Shown: in pieces, positions 10,057 through 25,000 of the stretch
Numbering within the stretch: position 1 is the first letter of the stretch
How the letters are laid out: every line of letters begins with the position of its first letter
DNA from: Atherix ibis
Taxonomy: Eukaryota; Arthropoda; Insecta; Diptera; Athericidae
Direction: 5' to 3'
Assembly (NCBI GenBank): GCA_958298945.1
Contig: OY282609.1
Location: forward strand, 14,614,326-14,678,325
DNA length: 64,000 nucleotides
The notes under the pieces: generated by a model
Told to the model about the DNA's origin: nothing
Database searches by the model: none
The model's input: only the letters and a program-made list of their open reading frames with translations
Made by a program: the position numbers and the translations under genes

Positions 10057-13000
10057 GTAAGTGAAATGCAGTGTAGTACTTCCGTATTGAAAAGTTTGTC
10101 CTGTTGTCCTTTCGATAACGATTCTCCTAATACCCTTTACGTTCGAATTTGTATATCTGCATTTTATTTGTCAAAAAAGAAACGAATAACTATCGTTCCC
10201 CTATTACATAGTGCACAACATATTTTTACGGGAATAGAAAAGAAACTTTCATTGAACAAATGTCCTTTTTATGTGGGTGCTATACTAGCCTCTCTTCTGA
10301 TTATTGTTCGATATTTTAAAGAAACATTTTCTACAATTTAAAATACTTTCGATAAAATAAGATTTTTTTTGCTTTTAAGAACATCCACGAATATTTTGTT
10401 CAACTTTGATATTTTTCGTTATTTCTTATTTTTGTTTTCAGATTTGATAAATCATGAGGAGCAACTAGAAGATATTCGAGAGGATACCAACATAAACACA
10501 ATTCCGGAAAAAGGTATGCTGCAAGTACTATTATTTGTAGTCCTGTAAAATAAACAGAAAATTTTTCAACTCTACATTTTGATATCTTATCCCCAGTTTG
10601 ATAATATTTCTGTCATGAATTTATTTATATTTTTGCTACAATATTTTCAGTTTTCTTTCCAATATACTCATAAGGGTATACATAAACAAGTGTCATCATG
10701 CATTTAGTAGATAAAATTTCTGGGCAACGAGTACACACAATTTTTCTGCTTAAAGATTCTGCTCAACAGAAATTTTGAAATTTTTTTGAAGCTACAGGCG
10801 ATATTTGTGTTTATGAAATTCTAGTAGACATTTATTTATTTCATCAATTTTTGTTTCTACTTACAAGAAAGTCTGCCAAGAAAATATATATTTTCTGAGT
10901 AATCTTATAGCTCCTTAGTAGTAACAATACACTTAAATATTTACACATAAGCTTGTTAAAAATAGAAATTGTAGACGAATTTTTTTTTAAAAAGGAATTA
11001 TTACTAAAACATACTTTAAGTTTATTTAATTTATTGTTTTTATTTCAAGCTTTAAATATAAAATATTCTTCTTTATAATAAGAACTCTTTAAAGACTTGT
11101 TCAATTCCATACTTGTCAATACTACACAACTTATGTTTTTATATTTATGTACGCGATTGCAAAATTTATTAGTTCTAGTAAAAATCTCTAAAACTCCCGT
11201 GAAATATTAGTAAAAATCTAACAAGATTTTTTTCCTTTTTTATATGTTTTTATTTTTTGATCATTTCAAATCAATATCTTGAAAAAATACCATCTGCTAC
11301 CGATGCCTTTTCAAATCAGCATTCTATCTGGAAAATACTTTATGCAATATTCTTCATTTATGCGAATTGAAAAAGGACATGCATGGTTAGTAAGTCAGTC
11401 AGTCATTTTATTCTAAGAGTTTTATTTTATATTTATTTTGTTTTTTTTTTTGAACTCAAAAGCATTCAATTCTACAACATGATGTAGCTTGGGTTTTTTA
11501 ATATTTATTTTTCGCTAGAATTTATTTGACAAAACTTTTAATCTACCACAAAGAGTATTAAATTTTTTGGTCTTGAATGTTTGTGTAATAAAATTATACA
11601 GAAAAATATTATCTTATTCAAAAAATTAGATCAGATATTTAATAATATTGCATAGATTTTATTTTGATTTTTTATAAGAAGTAAATATTATTAAAAAAGC
11701 ACTTTTAAATATTATTTAGCAGATCAAATTTTTTAAGTGTCTACGCAGTTTTATGAATTATCCAATCATCATCGACTTATGAAAATTTTCCATTTTCCTC
11801 ATTTTTTTATATTATTTTACGTTTTTTTTTTTTAAATTTCAACTAATTAAATCCTTTTTAATTAATTTTTGAAAATTTAAATTTTTATTCATGTTTTAAG
11901 GTATGTAATGGAATTTTTTCTGAAATGGAAAGTTTTTTTTATATTTTTGTAATGCATTTTCAAAAAGAAAACTCAAAAATTTTAATCTTTAATATTTCTT
12001 TCCTTGATTATTTTTCGCAAATAAAGAAGTTTCTTATTATTTTCTTTTATAAAATAGATTTATTTTTAATGAAAATTTCTGTGGTATAGACTTTCTATGC
12101 ACAAAGTTAATTTTTATTAATCCATTTTGATTATTAAATATAAAAAAGTTAAAAATTTGTGTTTATGCTATTTTAGGATCTTTTTAGACATTATTTAGAA
12201 AATTTCCATTTTTTAAATTTATTTTTAAAAGAAAAATTAATTTTAATAACAAATGGAAATTTTTATAAATTTTATGTTGTAATTTTGCCATTTTTTGACG
12301 AATTAAATGTTTTTTTGCCGTTTCGGATAATAAAATTACTGAATTATAGATAAATTCATTTATTTTCTTTTTTTTAAATTTTAATTAGTTGAGATTCAGA
12401 GCTTTAAAATTTTTATTACTTCTACGAATTTTGTAAAACATGCATTTTATGGTAAAAATGTCTGCCTCAACCTCTTGTTTTTGATGTTTAATAATACAAA
12501 AATTAAATTTTTTTATGAAAGATCATTGCAAAAATTTTGAAGAATGTTTCTTAAAAAATTTCTTATTATTTTTATTTTTTTTATTCACAAATTTCTAAAA
12601 ACATGGAAGTCCTGGATTTAATTTTATTTTTTTTTTAAATTTGAATTATCAGCTCTACGAAATTCAAAAGTTTTTTTTTCTTAAACTTTACTTTTTAGTA
12701 TTCATGTTAATATAATATAAAATTTTTTTTTTCAAATATATTCCTTTAGAAATCTACTCTTTTATATTTTAATAATAAATATTTCATTAACTTTAAGATA
12801 AGAATATCATAGTTTTTCCTAAACCAATTTGAGTGTCCCGAATATAATTTTTATTTCAGAAAATACGATTGTTAATTCTATATTTTAATATTGAATAAAT
12901 TATCAAAATATTCTCTCTGAGATATTAGATTTTTATTTATTTATCTTAAAAAAAATTCCAAGCATAATATTTTAAGCATAAATTATATTTATTTTTATTT

Positions 13001-16000
13001 ATCGCAATCCATTGAAAAATCTAGAACTATTAATTTTTTTTTGACTTTAAGAAATTTTAATATTAAAATTTTTGATTTTGAAATGTTCTGTTAAATTTAT
13101 TTTTAACCCTTTCCCACTAACATGCTATATAAAAACCACAATAAAATTTGTATACTCTCTAAAATTATTATTTTTGTAAAAGAATATCAATTTTTCAATA
13201 TAAAAACATATACTATTTTTGGAAAAATAAATTTTCCCATTCTCTTTCGTATAAACTCAATATTGCTAACTAAATAAAATCAAATATGTTTGAACTCAAA
13301 TAAATATATTATATTACATGTTATGTAAATAACATAGCAGGAAGTAGGAAGTGGAAAGTTAAATTGGAGAAAGGAAAACACAAACGGAAGCATTGGAAAA
13401 AAATATGTTCACAATATATTGAAAATTCCATAATCTCAATAAAAAATACCATTTTATTCGAATTTGCTTTGATGTTCTTCTTTTCTAATATTTGAACAAT
13501 TTTATTATGAAATTGTTTTTATATAAACAAATAAAGTCAATCGTTTACTTTGACATAATCTACAATCAAATTATTATTTGAATTTAATATGAAAAAGAAA
13601 ATTGGAAAATTTATGGTACATACGGTTTTATCTTCAAACTAAAATAAATTATGATATTTTAAAATTCCTAGAAATGTTAATTTTGGGGTTGTTATTCAAA
13701 GAAAACTTATGCTACAAATGGTCTAGGCTTGAATAAAATATGGTTTTTGGTAGTTAATAATTTCTATACTGCTCCACTTGGTTATAAAATTTTAAATTAT
13801 GATAAACATTTTATATGAAAAAATCAATTTCTAATTTTATCGATATTTTAACTTTTTGAAATTTTTCAATAATTTTTTCTATTTTTAATTTACAATTATT
13901 ATAATTTTTTCTCACAATCAAATTAATTAAATTTTTTTTAACATTTCCCTAATAGTTTTGGGAAAAAATTGAGAAATAATTTCGAAAATGCTCTTATGAC
14001 TAGTAAAGTATATCACGTCGGTTTGCATATCAATACAAAAATTATATGAACTGTGATGAACTTATGTGTAGTCGTAATAAAATTCCAGCATTTCTAGTTC
14101 TGGAATTTCCAGAAAGTTTTGCGGTTTTGCTAATGCAATAAAAGAAACTACGTAATTTTTTGAATTTTTGCATATTAATTAGATATTTTCTCTTGATTTT
14201 GAAGAAAGAATATTGGCAGAAATTTCCTATTCTAAAAAAGTATTTTAGGATGAACAAGACATCCTAAACAAATTATTTTTTTTATGTCAAAACAATTCTA
14301 CGAATTTTATTCCCGAATAGATTTTTGTTTACTTAGAAATTTTGGTTAATTAATTAAGTTACCATTAATATTTTCCAACAAAACAAAAAGGGAAAAGAAC
14401 ACTTTGAAAATCTTTGGCAAATTCTATGTGTAAAACGCAAAAAAAAATCAAAAACAACCAAAAATGTATTTTACTCAAAATATAATTGTAATATTAACTT
14501 TTTTTTTTATTTCATTAGATTTGCCAAAATTTGGGGAGCCACTAATGAATGTCACCGTACCAGTCGGACGTGAAGCGGTTTTACAATGTGTGGTAGACAA
14601 TTTGCAGACGTACAAGGTAAGATTTTCTTTGTACGCGAAATATTTACAAAAAAAAAACTAGTTTATTATATGATATTATGAAAAATAAAGAACCTTTATA
14701 AAAATACCTTTTTTACCTAAATTACACATTTAATTTAGGTAAAAAATAGTATTTTTCCTTTTACAGTTTCTTTTAATGAATTTGTGCTTTGACGGTTTTA
14801 TTGAAAATGAAATAAAAGCTTCAAAAGACAAATTCATGAAAAGAAACTATTTTGTTTCCTTTTTGTGATAATTTGTAAACGTTAAAGAAACTGACAATTT
14901 CTAATAATAAATATCATAAAATAAACAATAGGAGAGGAATTGGCTGCAAAAGTATCAATCTTAACCCTTTACCTAGATACTCGTAATTTGAACCTTTGTA
15001 GCCATTTAACGTGTCTAGTAATCAATAAAGAATATAAAAATAATCACATCGAAAAGAGACGATTATATTCCACCAGTACGAACATGATATATCGTAGAAT
15101 GCGATATCCGATAATATTGTATCGTAGAATGTTATGTTGTATGACAATTTCAATTTATTTTCAGATTGCGTGGCTTCGTGTTGACACTCAAACAATACTA
15201 ACGATACAAAATCACGTAATCACAAAAAATCATCGAATGAGTATAAATCACGCGGAAAAACGTGCTTGGGTACTAAGGATACGAGATGTTAAGGAGACCG
15301 ACAAGGGATGGTACATGTGTCAAATAAATACCGATCCAATGAAAAGTCAAGTCGGTTATCTTGATGTTGTTGGTAAGCATACAACCAGTTGATTATTTTA
15401 TATCATTTACCAAATCCTAATCTAAGAACAATTCTAACCTAAACAAAATCATAAAAATTGGGGGAGTGTATCTGAACAGCACGTACTATTATTTTTAGGT
15501 CAATATTCGGACGATTTTCTTGCCATTCTCTTTGAAAATTCACAAAGTAAAAAGTCGCAAAATAGGATTTATTATGTCAGGTTCAGGATTTTTCTTATAA
15601 TGGAAAATTACATTTAAAAAGAAGCAATTAGCATATTGAAAAAAAAGATATTGTACAATAAAAAAATAAATTTTATAAATTTCAGAATATTAAATCTGAA
15701 AAACTCAAAATTTTCTATTTTATTTGCAAAATTTTATACTTTATAGTATTTTTGAAATGGACTAAATTGAAAAACTTTGAAGGCTCATTTAAGAAGTATT
15801 TCACGAAAATTTATATTATTTTCTGTTCATGTAGAAAAAGTTTATTATTATCATTTATGTATTGTACTGAATTATAAATTTTTTTTCTAAAATTTGAAGA
15901 AAATCACAAATGGTATGAATTGCAATAATTTTACTTGAATATTTTGACTTCTGTGAGATTTTAGAAATAGTTCAAAATTTATATTCTTGGAGAAACTAGG

Positions 16001-19000
16001 TACTAAAAATTGTTATAAAATGAATTTTAAGATTTGTTCTGTTGAAATGATAAACACTAAATCTTTACTAAAAATGACTATGATTTTTGCTAAAATTTTC
16101 AAAAAAGCACATAAAAAATTATTCAATTCGTGTACGCAGTTAAAAAACTAAAACAAATTATTTGAAAACAAATCAAATAGTTCTGAACTGCTAAAAAATT
16201 TGAAATTCTAATAAAGCAAATTAACTAAACACATCTTAATAAATAATTAAATTCTAAATAATCAGTCTCGCTATTTTCATATAATATAATAAAAACAATA
16301 TAGCCACAGGCAATTTATAAAATCTCCAGTATTATTGTTGGATAAAATGGACCTTCGCATATATATTGGAAAAGGAACTCATCAATTAACCCAAAATTAT
16401 GGAAACAAATACAAAAAATACTGCGTTTTTTGGAAATAAATTTAAAAACCACTGTAATATTTTTAGATACTAAACCAAAATCTGCTATAATTTTTTCATA
16501 TAAATACTGTTATATTTTCTTTAAATAGAAACCTTAAAACTGCTGTAATTTTTTATAATGCAAATCTTAAAAACGTTTAAAAAAATTTCAGTTACAAAAC
16601 AAAAACTACAATAATTTCTTAAAATACAAATTTTAAGAATTTAAACAAATAACAATTTTTTGTAAATACAAATTTAAAAATTGCATTAATATTTTCACAT
16701 ATTAATCAAAAACTGCTATAATTTTGCATATCTAAATATAAAAGCTACTCTAAGTTTTTAACATACAACTCTACAAACTGCTATAAAATTTTACGTGACA
16801 AATTAAATATTGCGACAATTTTTTTAAACACACATCTAAAAACCACTTTACTTTTTTTTAAAAATAATTCTTATATCTGCTATAAGTTTTACAAACTTAA
16901 AAATATAAAAACTGCTGTAATTTTTTCATATTCACATATTAAAACTCCGGTTTTCTTAACAAATAAAAGTCATCAAATTGCTACATATTCTTAAATAGAA
17001 ATTTTTAAACTGCTGAAATTTTTTTGATTATACAAACATTAAAAACTTTAAAAAAAATTTCATTTACAACTCAAAACAAATAACAATTTTTTGTAAATAC
17101 AAATTTAAAAATTGCTTTAATATTTTCATATATTAATCGAAAAACTGCTATAATTTTCCATATTTAAATATAAAAGCTGCAGCAAGTTTTTAACATACAA
17201 ATCCAAAAACTGCTCATATTTAATCAGATACAAATCTATAATTTGTTGTAATTTTATAAGATGAAAATCTACAAATTGCTAAAAAAAACTCTGTTTCAAA
17301 TTAAAACTTATAAGAAAAAGTTCTTAAACCTTATATGTTATTTAAAGATATAAATCTAAAAACTGCTTTAGGTTTTTAAAGATACAAATTGAAAAACTGC
17401 TGTAATTTTTGTACATACACGTATGAACTTTAAATCTGCTATAATTTTTTTCAGCTACAAACCAAAAACAACTACAAATTTTTTAAACACAAATCTAAAA
17501 ACTGCTGCAATATTTTCACATATAAATTTAGAAACCGGCGTAATTTTTTTTTAGTTACACTCGTGTAAACTTAAAACATATAATTAAGTGGTAAATAGTT
17601 CTAAGATAATTGAAATTAAATTCTTCGACAGAGAATCTGCAATAAATTTTATCAATCTGCTATAGTTGTAAAAATTTTGAAAATTTTTTAAAAAAGAAAT
17701 TCTAAAAAAAAGTTAATTTTAATTTTTTTAAGCTTACAAAATTTTGAAAATCAAACTACCTGATTCTGTAAATATTTAACAACTTTCCGTTTGCCAGTGT
17801 ATATTTACAAATTCAATCGGTTTATGCTCCACCAAAAGTATAAGTATTCGAATAAGTCTCCATTTTAGCCATCGCCGTGGGAAAGGATCCTGTCTTAGTA
17901 CCTCTTTCCAAATTATTTCATTTGTGGTTAGATGCAAGTGCATACAATTTTTAGATCCTGTAAATCTATGTAAATTTGTACGAAATGGAAGTGGCCGTAG
18001 ACGACGTCGACTTGGTAATGGTGCCAGGCGTATAGCTATCCAAGAATCTTGTTTATAACAGCTGCTCTAATACTGATATCAGGAACAAGGTCTGACAATC
18101 GTACAGATAAAAAAACCATTTGCCATTTGCACTCTTCAGATCTGCTCATATAATATATATGCAATGGTATTCTTCAACAATTCACTCAGGGGAAGCCCAG
18201 GTCTAGTACAATAAAATTTAAATCTCATAATATTCCATATCGTTCCATTGTGCAGTCATTGTGCCACTATTCGTTACCCCGTGAGAAAAGGCAGAAAACG
18301 ATACGATAAGAGATACGTTCTCATATCTTACCTACTGAATACGGTATTTCTTAGAGTTTCTATTTGACAACCAGAAAATCGAATAAGGCAATGATATCTT
18401 GTTCAATTTCAATAAAATATTGAAGTTCAAAGTAGAAAATGTTCAAATCCTTCCAGAATTTCACTAGTTGGCATTGCCTCCATCTACTACATAACTTGCC
18501 GCTAGAAATTTCAATATTTTCCCTCACAAAAAGTCACAGTTTCATTTAGCATAAAATACACTTTTTTTAAATACATGTTTTCAAGTTTTTTCAACAATTC
18601 GTAATCTATTAGTCCGTGAACCGACTTTTAATATAAAATTTACGCTGCATTAGGTATTTGTTAAGATAATTACTGGTCAAATGGTAATCGTTGAAAAATT
18701 TCTCTTTTAGTGTGAATATGTAGACATAAGAGGATGGATTTTTATTTTCTCTAAAATAAAACAAATTATGACGAACTCATCCAACAATTTTACCTCATCC
18801 AAAACTTAATATACGAGTTTAATCCATCAACTTCTCAATAAAAAATTTGGACTTGATATAGTTTATTTTTCTTAAATTATATACAAATAAATTTAAAAAA
18901 GATCAAGCGTTTTTAATTAATTTCAAATATAACAACGCCACGCCTGCTCTATTAAGTGATACTTATAATTTTGGTTTATAATATGATATCTTTTCGAATT

Positions 19001-22000
19001 GTCATTTTAAGTATTTATAAATTCATATCAAAATTTTAAAAATAACTTATTATGTAAGATTTGTTACTAACACTACTATCTAACATTTAACATAATTTCT
19101 TATATAATTTTTATTTTTTATTGATGTATTATCGTCTGGGCGAAAATAATTCCAATCATAACTATCCTCATAAAAAAATTATTTTATTTAATCTTTTAGA
19201 TTATATTTTAATAAAGTTTGATTATTTATTATCTTATGATTAACTTTTATTACAAAATCTAGGCTGCATTAGGTATTTTTTTTAAATAATTACTGGTCAA
19301 ATGGTAATCGTTGAAAAATTTCTCTTTTACTGTGAATATGTAAGAGGATGGCCACACTCAAAAAAAAATTATGGCAAACTCAGAATTCCACTTCTTACGA
19401 GTTCTCCACCCAAAAATGTTACCTCACCGGAAACTTAATATTTAATCCATCAGATCCTTGGTCCACGCCAACACTAATCCCAAAACTGTAGCTGTCATCA
19501 CTGCTCATGATATCAATACACAATTCTATTTTGAATTTCTAGAAGCGATTTGGATATTTGGGTGGGATGTAAGAATATTGATATCATGAGCAGTGATGAC
19601 AGCTACAGTTTTGGGATTTGTATAAAATAAAAATCTCCACGACTGGTTTACGCGGAGAAGTGTACATGTTACCTTCACCATCTGCAAAGATCCCCATCTT
19701 AATGGACATATCATTCCACCAAAACAAAGTACGTCACCAGGGCCTAAACCTAAATAATTTACTTGAAATTTAAAAAACTTGTACTTAACAGACGTTCCGA
19801 CTACTACATTACTTAGCCTATGTTACTAGACAACCGAACAAAACTAACATTAAAGAACTCAATTTTATAACAGATAAATTATCCCGAATGCTTCTATGTC
19901 CAAGTATTTTCGTTTGTAAAATATCTGCCTCTTATATTGTAAATTGTACGTAGTTGAACACATCAATTAAATTTAAAAAATAAATTTATCAACTGAAACA
20001 TTTTTATTATAATATGATCTTTGAAGAATTTTTATTGTAAAGAATTTTTTTAAAGAAAAAACAAAAAAAGCTATAACCTGAAGGGAAAGTATTTCTAGGA
20101 GTGACTTTGTTTTTGAATTTGTAGTTTAATTTGTTGTAATTTTAATTTACTTGTGAAACTTAATACTGTATACTTGCCCACTCCACTTGGATACTCAAAA
20201 CCCATTACAATTTTTGATGAACTGTAAAGTATGTGCGTATTTCTTTTGTAAATGAATTTTGAAATATAAAATAAAATATTTCCCCTAATATACTATAACC
20301 TGAATATCAAATAACAAATAAAAAATTGTATTGCAGACTGGAAAAAATTAATAACAAATGAAAATTACAAATTTTTGGATCAAATTTTTTAATATTACAT
20401 CAGCTGAGATATTATCAGTTTTGAATTATTTCTCATTTTTCCTATGTAAAAATGAACACTTCTTAAATTTCAATCAAATTTTTTGTAGTATTTTTTAATG
20501 CAAAAAATCAAATATTTTACCAAAAAATACACCATCTTCTTACGCCCACCATTTCCCATGGTATATTATATTTTCTTTCAAACCAAATTGATTTTTATTC
20601 ATTTAAAAATTTTATCAAATTTCAATCATTCAGAATTATTGGAATTTTGGCATCTATTTTTTAAATTGAAATTTTATTCCCTTTATTCGTAATTTATCCA
20701 AACTTAATCGAAATTTTTATACTTGAACCTATACTAAGTTTATTTATACCCTAGAGTATTTTTTCTGAAATAATTTTCAAACTTTAATTGAAAGTTAATA
20801 ATAAAATATTTGAGAATTTAACTGCTTATTTCCTGAAAATGCCAATATATTTTGGTTCAAATATTCTGACTGATTTTTCTATGGCCTCAATTAAAAAAAA
20901 ATATTTATTTTAAGGGAATAAATGCTTTTGAAGACTTCTTTTGCAATAATTATCTACTAATCTTCCATATCTTCTTAAATATTTGTACATAAATTTATAT
21001 CATGTCAAAATACATACAATTTTCCATAATCCTTCCAATATGCTATGAGGTTTATTTTTATATTTATTTATAAATCCGTTTTCTTAAAAAAAATCTTAAC
21101 AAACAATATATAAAAGCACAATAATTTTCAGATATTATTAGTATAACAAAATACAAAAAAAAATAAAAATGTAATCATAAAAATAACTAATAATTTTATC
21201 ATTCATCTTCGGTTAAAATATCCTTGTATATTTTTTTAATAAGGCTAGAGCTTAATTTATTAGAAAGAAAAAAACTTAAAGCAAAAAAACCCATTTAATA
21301 TTATTCATATTTTGTTGAGTTTTCTAAAAATTTTCAATTTTAATAAGAATAACAAAAAGATTACATTGCATACTAAACAGTTTTTAATTTATGAATTTAA
21401 CAAAATTTCCATTTAGTTTCTATTCATTTAGTTTGTTTGAAAATGTAGAAAATTTCATAAGTCAATGATGTTGCCCAAAACGAATTAGATTTTACATCTG
21501 ATGATGTCAAAAATTATGCAAAATATTTAAATTCATCAAAAGAAAATTCAATTTGACCGAAAAATTTACTTTTTACCTTTTCCTATGGTAAAGTGGAAGA
21601 AAAGGGAATATTTCTAATGCAGCTACGTGATCGAAAAAATGAGAATGAAAGGTAGAAGGTGTTCTTATCCTTTCTGTAATAAAATGTAATTTTTCAACAA
21701 GGATATTCTTATTTGCATTTGATCATTTTAAAATTTGACATTTTTTCAGTATTTAAAATTTATATATACAAAAATTCATTAGATTTTTCTCCATTTTTTT
21801 TGTTGATTTTAATTTAATTTTAAAAATATTATTTTCTATCGATTTTATTTAAAAGTTGCATAGCTAATGAAATGAAAATATATGAAAAAAAAATCAGAGA
21901 ATCTTCGTTAAGATTTTAAGTGTATTTTAATAAAAAATCTCCTCTTTTGTGCATCGTAAAATATTCGAAAAAATGTAAAATTCTAAAGCTGATAATAAAA

Positions 22001-25000
22001 AGGATATTTCAAATCAAAAATAAAAAAAAAATAACCAAATAAAATTTTTAGTTAACGGAATAAAAATATTTTTACTTTCTCGTCAGGTATATAAAAAAAC
22101 TAAAATTAATCTGCTAACTTGTCCCTTTGAATAACTTTATCGCATTTGGATAGTAAGTTTAAAAAAAAGAATAGAAAAAGAATAAGTGCGACTAAACACA
22201 GGAAAAATTCTTGTACACGTGAAGCAGAAATTTCATCTTTCTATGATATTATTTTCCATTTCCAAGAAAATTAAAAAGGACGTTGGAGATGAAGAAAAAA
22301 AGGACGTGGATTTGTGTTGTTCGTCTAGGTTTCATCTGTTCACACTTCCTATCGTCTAGGATACGCTTATTACCTTTAGCACAATAGCTCGACTTTCTAT
22401 CCACTATTTCGTTCATCCCTAACAGCGAATTGGTGAGGTTGAGTTTTTGGTGGCATCGTTAAAACAACCTAACCTTGATTTATGTGCATTTTAATTAATT
22501 GAAACGTTTTTCAATTTTGTTTTTTTGATATTTAGTTATTCATTTTGTTCATTCTTACAGTTCCACCCGATATCCTTGACTACCCAACCAGTACGGATAT
22601 GGTAGTGCGAGAGGGTAGTAATGTAACATTAAAATGTGCTGCATCGGGTGCACCACCACCAACCATAACATGGCGTCGCGAAGGTGGTGAGCCAATACTA
22701 CTATATGAAGGACAAGAAGGTAAGACAAAACTACAGTTTTCCTTTTTCTATTTTTTCAGTCATTACAGTATCTCACTAATGACCTTAGAGATTTCTATGC
22801 ACCTACACATAGGTCTCACAACCTATGTGTAGGTGCATAGAAATCCCTCCAAAGTCCCGTTTTAAATGCTCATAAATCCTGTCCATCCGTATAGTTTGCA
22901 ATTATCTTATCTAAAAAGTTTTTTCTGTTTCAATTTTTATTCTTCTTTATTTTTTATATTATATCATGTTCTTAGTCTCGATTAGTTTTTCCATAGAAGA
23001 AAAAAAATAAATTAAAATTGAAGGTGTATCCAAAGGCAACCAAAAGCAATATCCTTTTTCAGATTTCTATTTAATTTCCTTTTTATCTGATGAGTATTTT
23101 TTCATATATTTTTTACTTATTTTTATATGTATTCTTCTTGATTTACAGTCCTGAACTATAATGGATCAATATTGAAAATATTACGGGTTAATCGACTCAG
23201 CATGGGTCCTTATTTTTGCATCGCATCAAATGGTATTCCGCCAACAGTTAGTAAACGTGTAATGCTGATAGTCCACTGTAAGTTTTGGTTTCTAAATTAA
23301 ATTAAATTTAGATCGTTGGTAGATTGAACTGATTCGCAAATGCTTGTAACATTTTGAGGTTATTTTGAGGAAATAATTGAGGTTTAAATTAATACAAATG
23401 CAAATCCAATTTAAGGCCATTTTTTGCAGTTAAAATGAAAATAAAGGAAGGGAAATCCCAAAAATTACAGTAGAAGTTTTATTCAAGTTCAATCTATAAA
23501 CAGAACATGGTATCGATTAAAATGACAATTACGTCCGTCATGATCCCAATTTTGGTTTTACAGTTCCACCAATGATTTGGATACAAAATCAATTAGTTGG
23601 AGCTGCTATTGGACAAACAATTACATTGGAATGTCAATCAGAGGCGTTCCCATTCTCGATTAACTACTGGACTAAAAATGATACCATCCTTGCACCAGGT
23701 GAGTTTACACAAACTTTTTTTTTACGGATGACACAATTTTTTGCAGGGTGTAAAAATATTGTTTTTTTGTTAGTTTTCCACTTAACCAAAAATTTTAAAT
23801 CAATTTTTTCACAACAACTGCCCTTATTTACATACAAAAATTTTTATGAATTATTTTTTATTTCTGATTTTATTTTCTATTTGATAAATGTGGAAATTCT
23901 CCCATTACAGGTGATCGATTTATTCCAGAAATTATCCGTGAAAAACTCTACAAAGTAGTTATGAAATTAACAATCAAATCGATAAATATCCGTGATTTTG
24001 GTACGTACAAATGTGTTGCGAAAAATTCCCTTGGCGATACCGATGGATCAATTAAGCTATATCGTAAGTAAAATTAATATTTCTTAATCTTCTACCAATA
24101 ATAAGAATTATATTTTTTTGGGGAGCAAGAGGGTTCATTTATGCAAATTCAATTTTTAAAATTTTTAAGTATGTCACGCTAAATGTGTTTTTTTTTTAAA
24201 ATAAAATTTAGCTTTTCACTTTAGTGCACTTTCACAAAATTCATTTTGATTGTTCGCAGTTGAAACTTTTGCTTTTATACAAAATGCAATGAGATTTTTG
24301 CTATTATAAAAATATTATATATATATTATAAAGTAATAGTTTTTAATGGTACAAATTATTGCAAAATATATTTTTTTCACCTTTGGGAAAATTTCCATTC
24401 AGAATAGACAGGTAAATTACCTTTCAACGCAGTTTTCGGAATTGAAAAATTTGAAAAATATAATAAAACTGCATAGAAAAAAGTTTGCAAAATTTAACAA
24501 AAGCTACCCTTCTAAGCTTTAGAAAAAACTCCTTTACAAAAAATTAAGAAAAACTCCTTTTATGAAATTTTTTTTTTAATTAGAATTTATTTTACAGAAA
24601 AAAAACAGTTTTTATTGAAATATCTTTCCATAAATTGAAACATTAAAGTCCTTTTTATTAATGCTCGGTTATCTATTTACTATATGGAAAAGAGCAAATC
24701 TGTTATATGGTAAGGTTTAACACTTAACGGCGCAGGAGATACGTTCATTAAGCTCTCTGAAGAAACCATTGTATCTGTTAATTTTGAGCGCTTCAAATTG
24801 ACAATTTTAATTCGAACCATATATATTTTCAACAAAACGGCGCCACAAACGACACAATACAATAAATTTTAGCTTGACGGCGCGAAAAGTTCGATGGTCA
24901 CGTAAGAAGACCTTAGATATAATTCCATGGATCTATGTAGAAAATGTTATCTACGTAGATAATTCTTAAACTTAAGAGCATCAAGTAATGTCCGAGTTGC

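Larger units (their letters stand above)
15373..22560 (+). other. intron of the Ig gene, about 7.2 kb
   Basis: Runs from gtaagc to cattcttacag. It contains a decayed tandem array (16390-17560), a GC-richer island (17820-18480), a pair of direct repeats (18636/19254) and a fold-back (19477-19617), listed separately. Between 19740 and 22280 I see only AT-rich sequence without features. Confidence 0.7.

Noticed and set aside
10066..10341. 91-codon frame just after the candidate first exon
   Set aside because: It starts nine bases past a strong donor, has no motif, and would not join in phase to the exon at 10442; it is most likely intron.
14940..15164. 75 extra codons in frame upstream of the second Ig1 exon
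   Set aside because: The acceptor ttattttcag at 15164 and the phase-0 join to the exon ending 14616 give a proper Ig domain; the upstream codons do not match any Ig sequence.
19526..19714. 62-codon reverse frame that looks faintly like a Tc1 segment ([13 protein letters not shown])
   Set aside because: The similarity is too weak and short, and it runs through the fold-back; family not assignable.
23699..23958. open frame running from the Ig3 exon through the next intron
   Set aside because: A clear gtgagt donor at 23699 and acceptor at 23910 restore the Ig3 fold; the read-through residues are Phe/Lys-rich noise.
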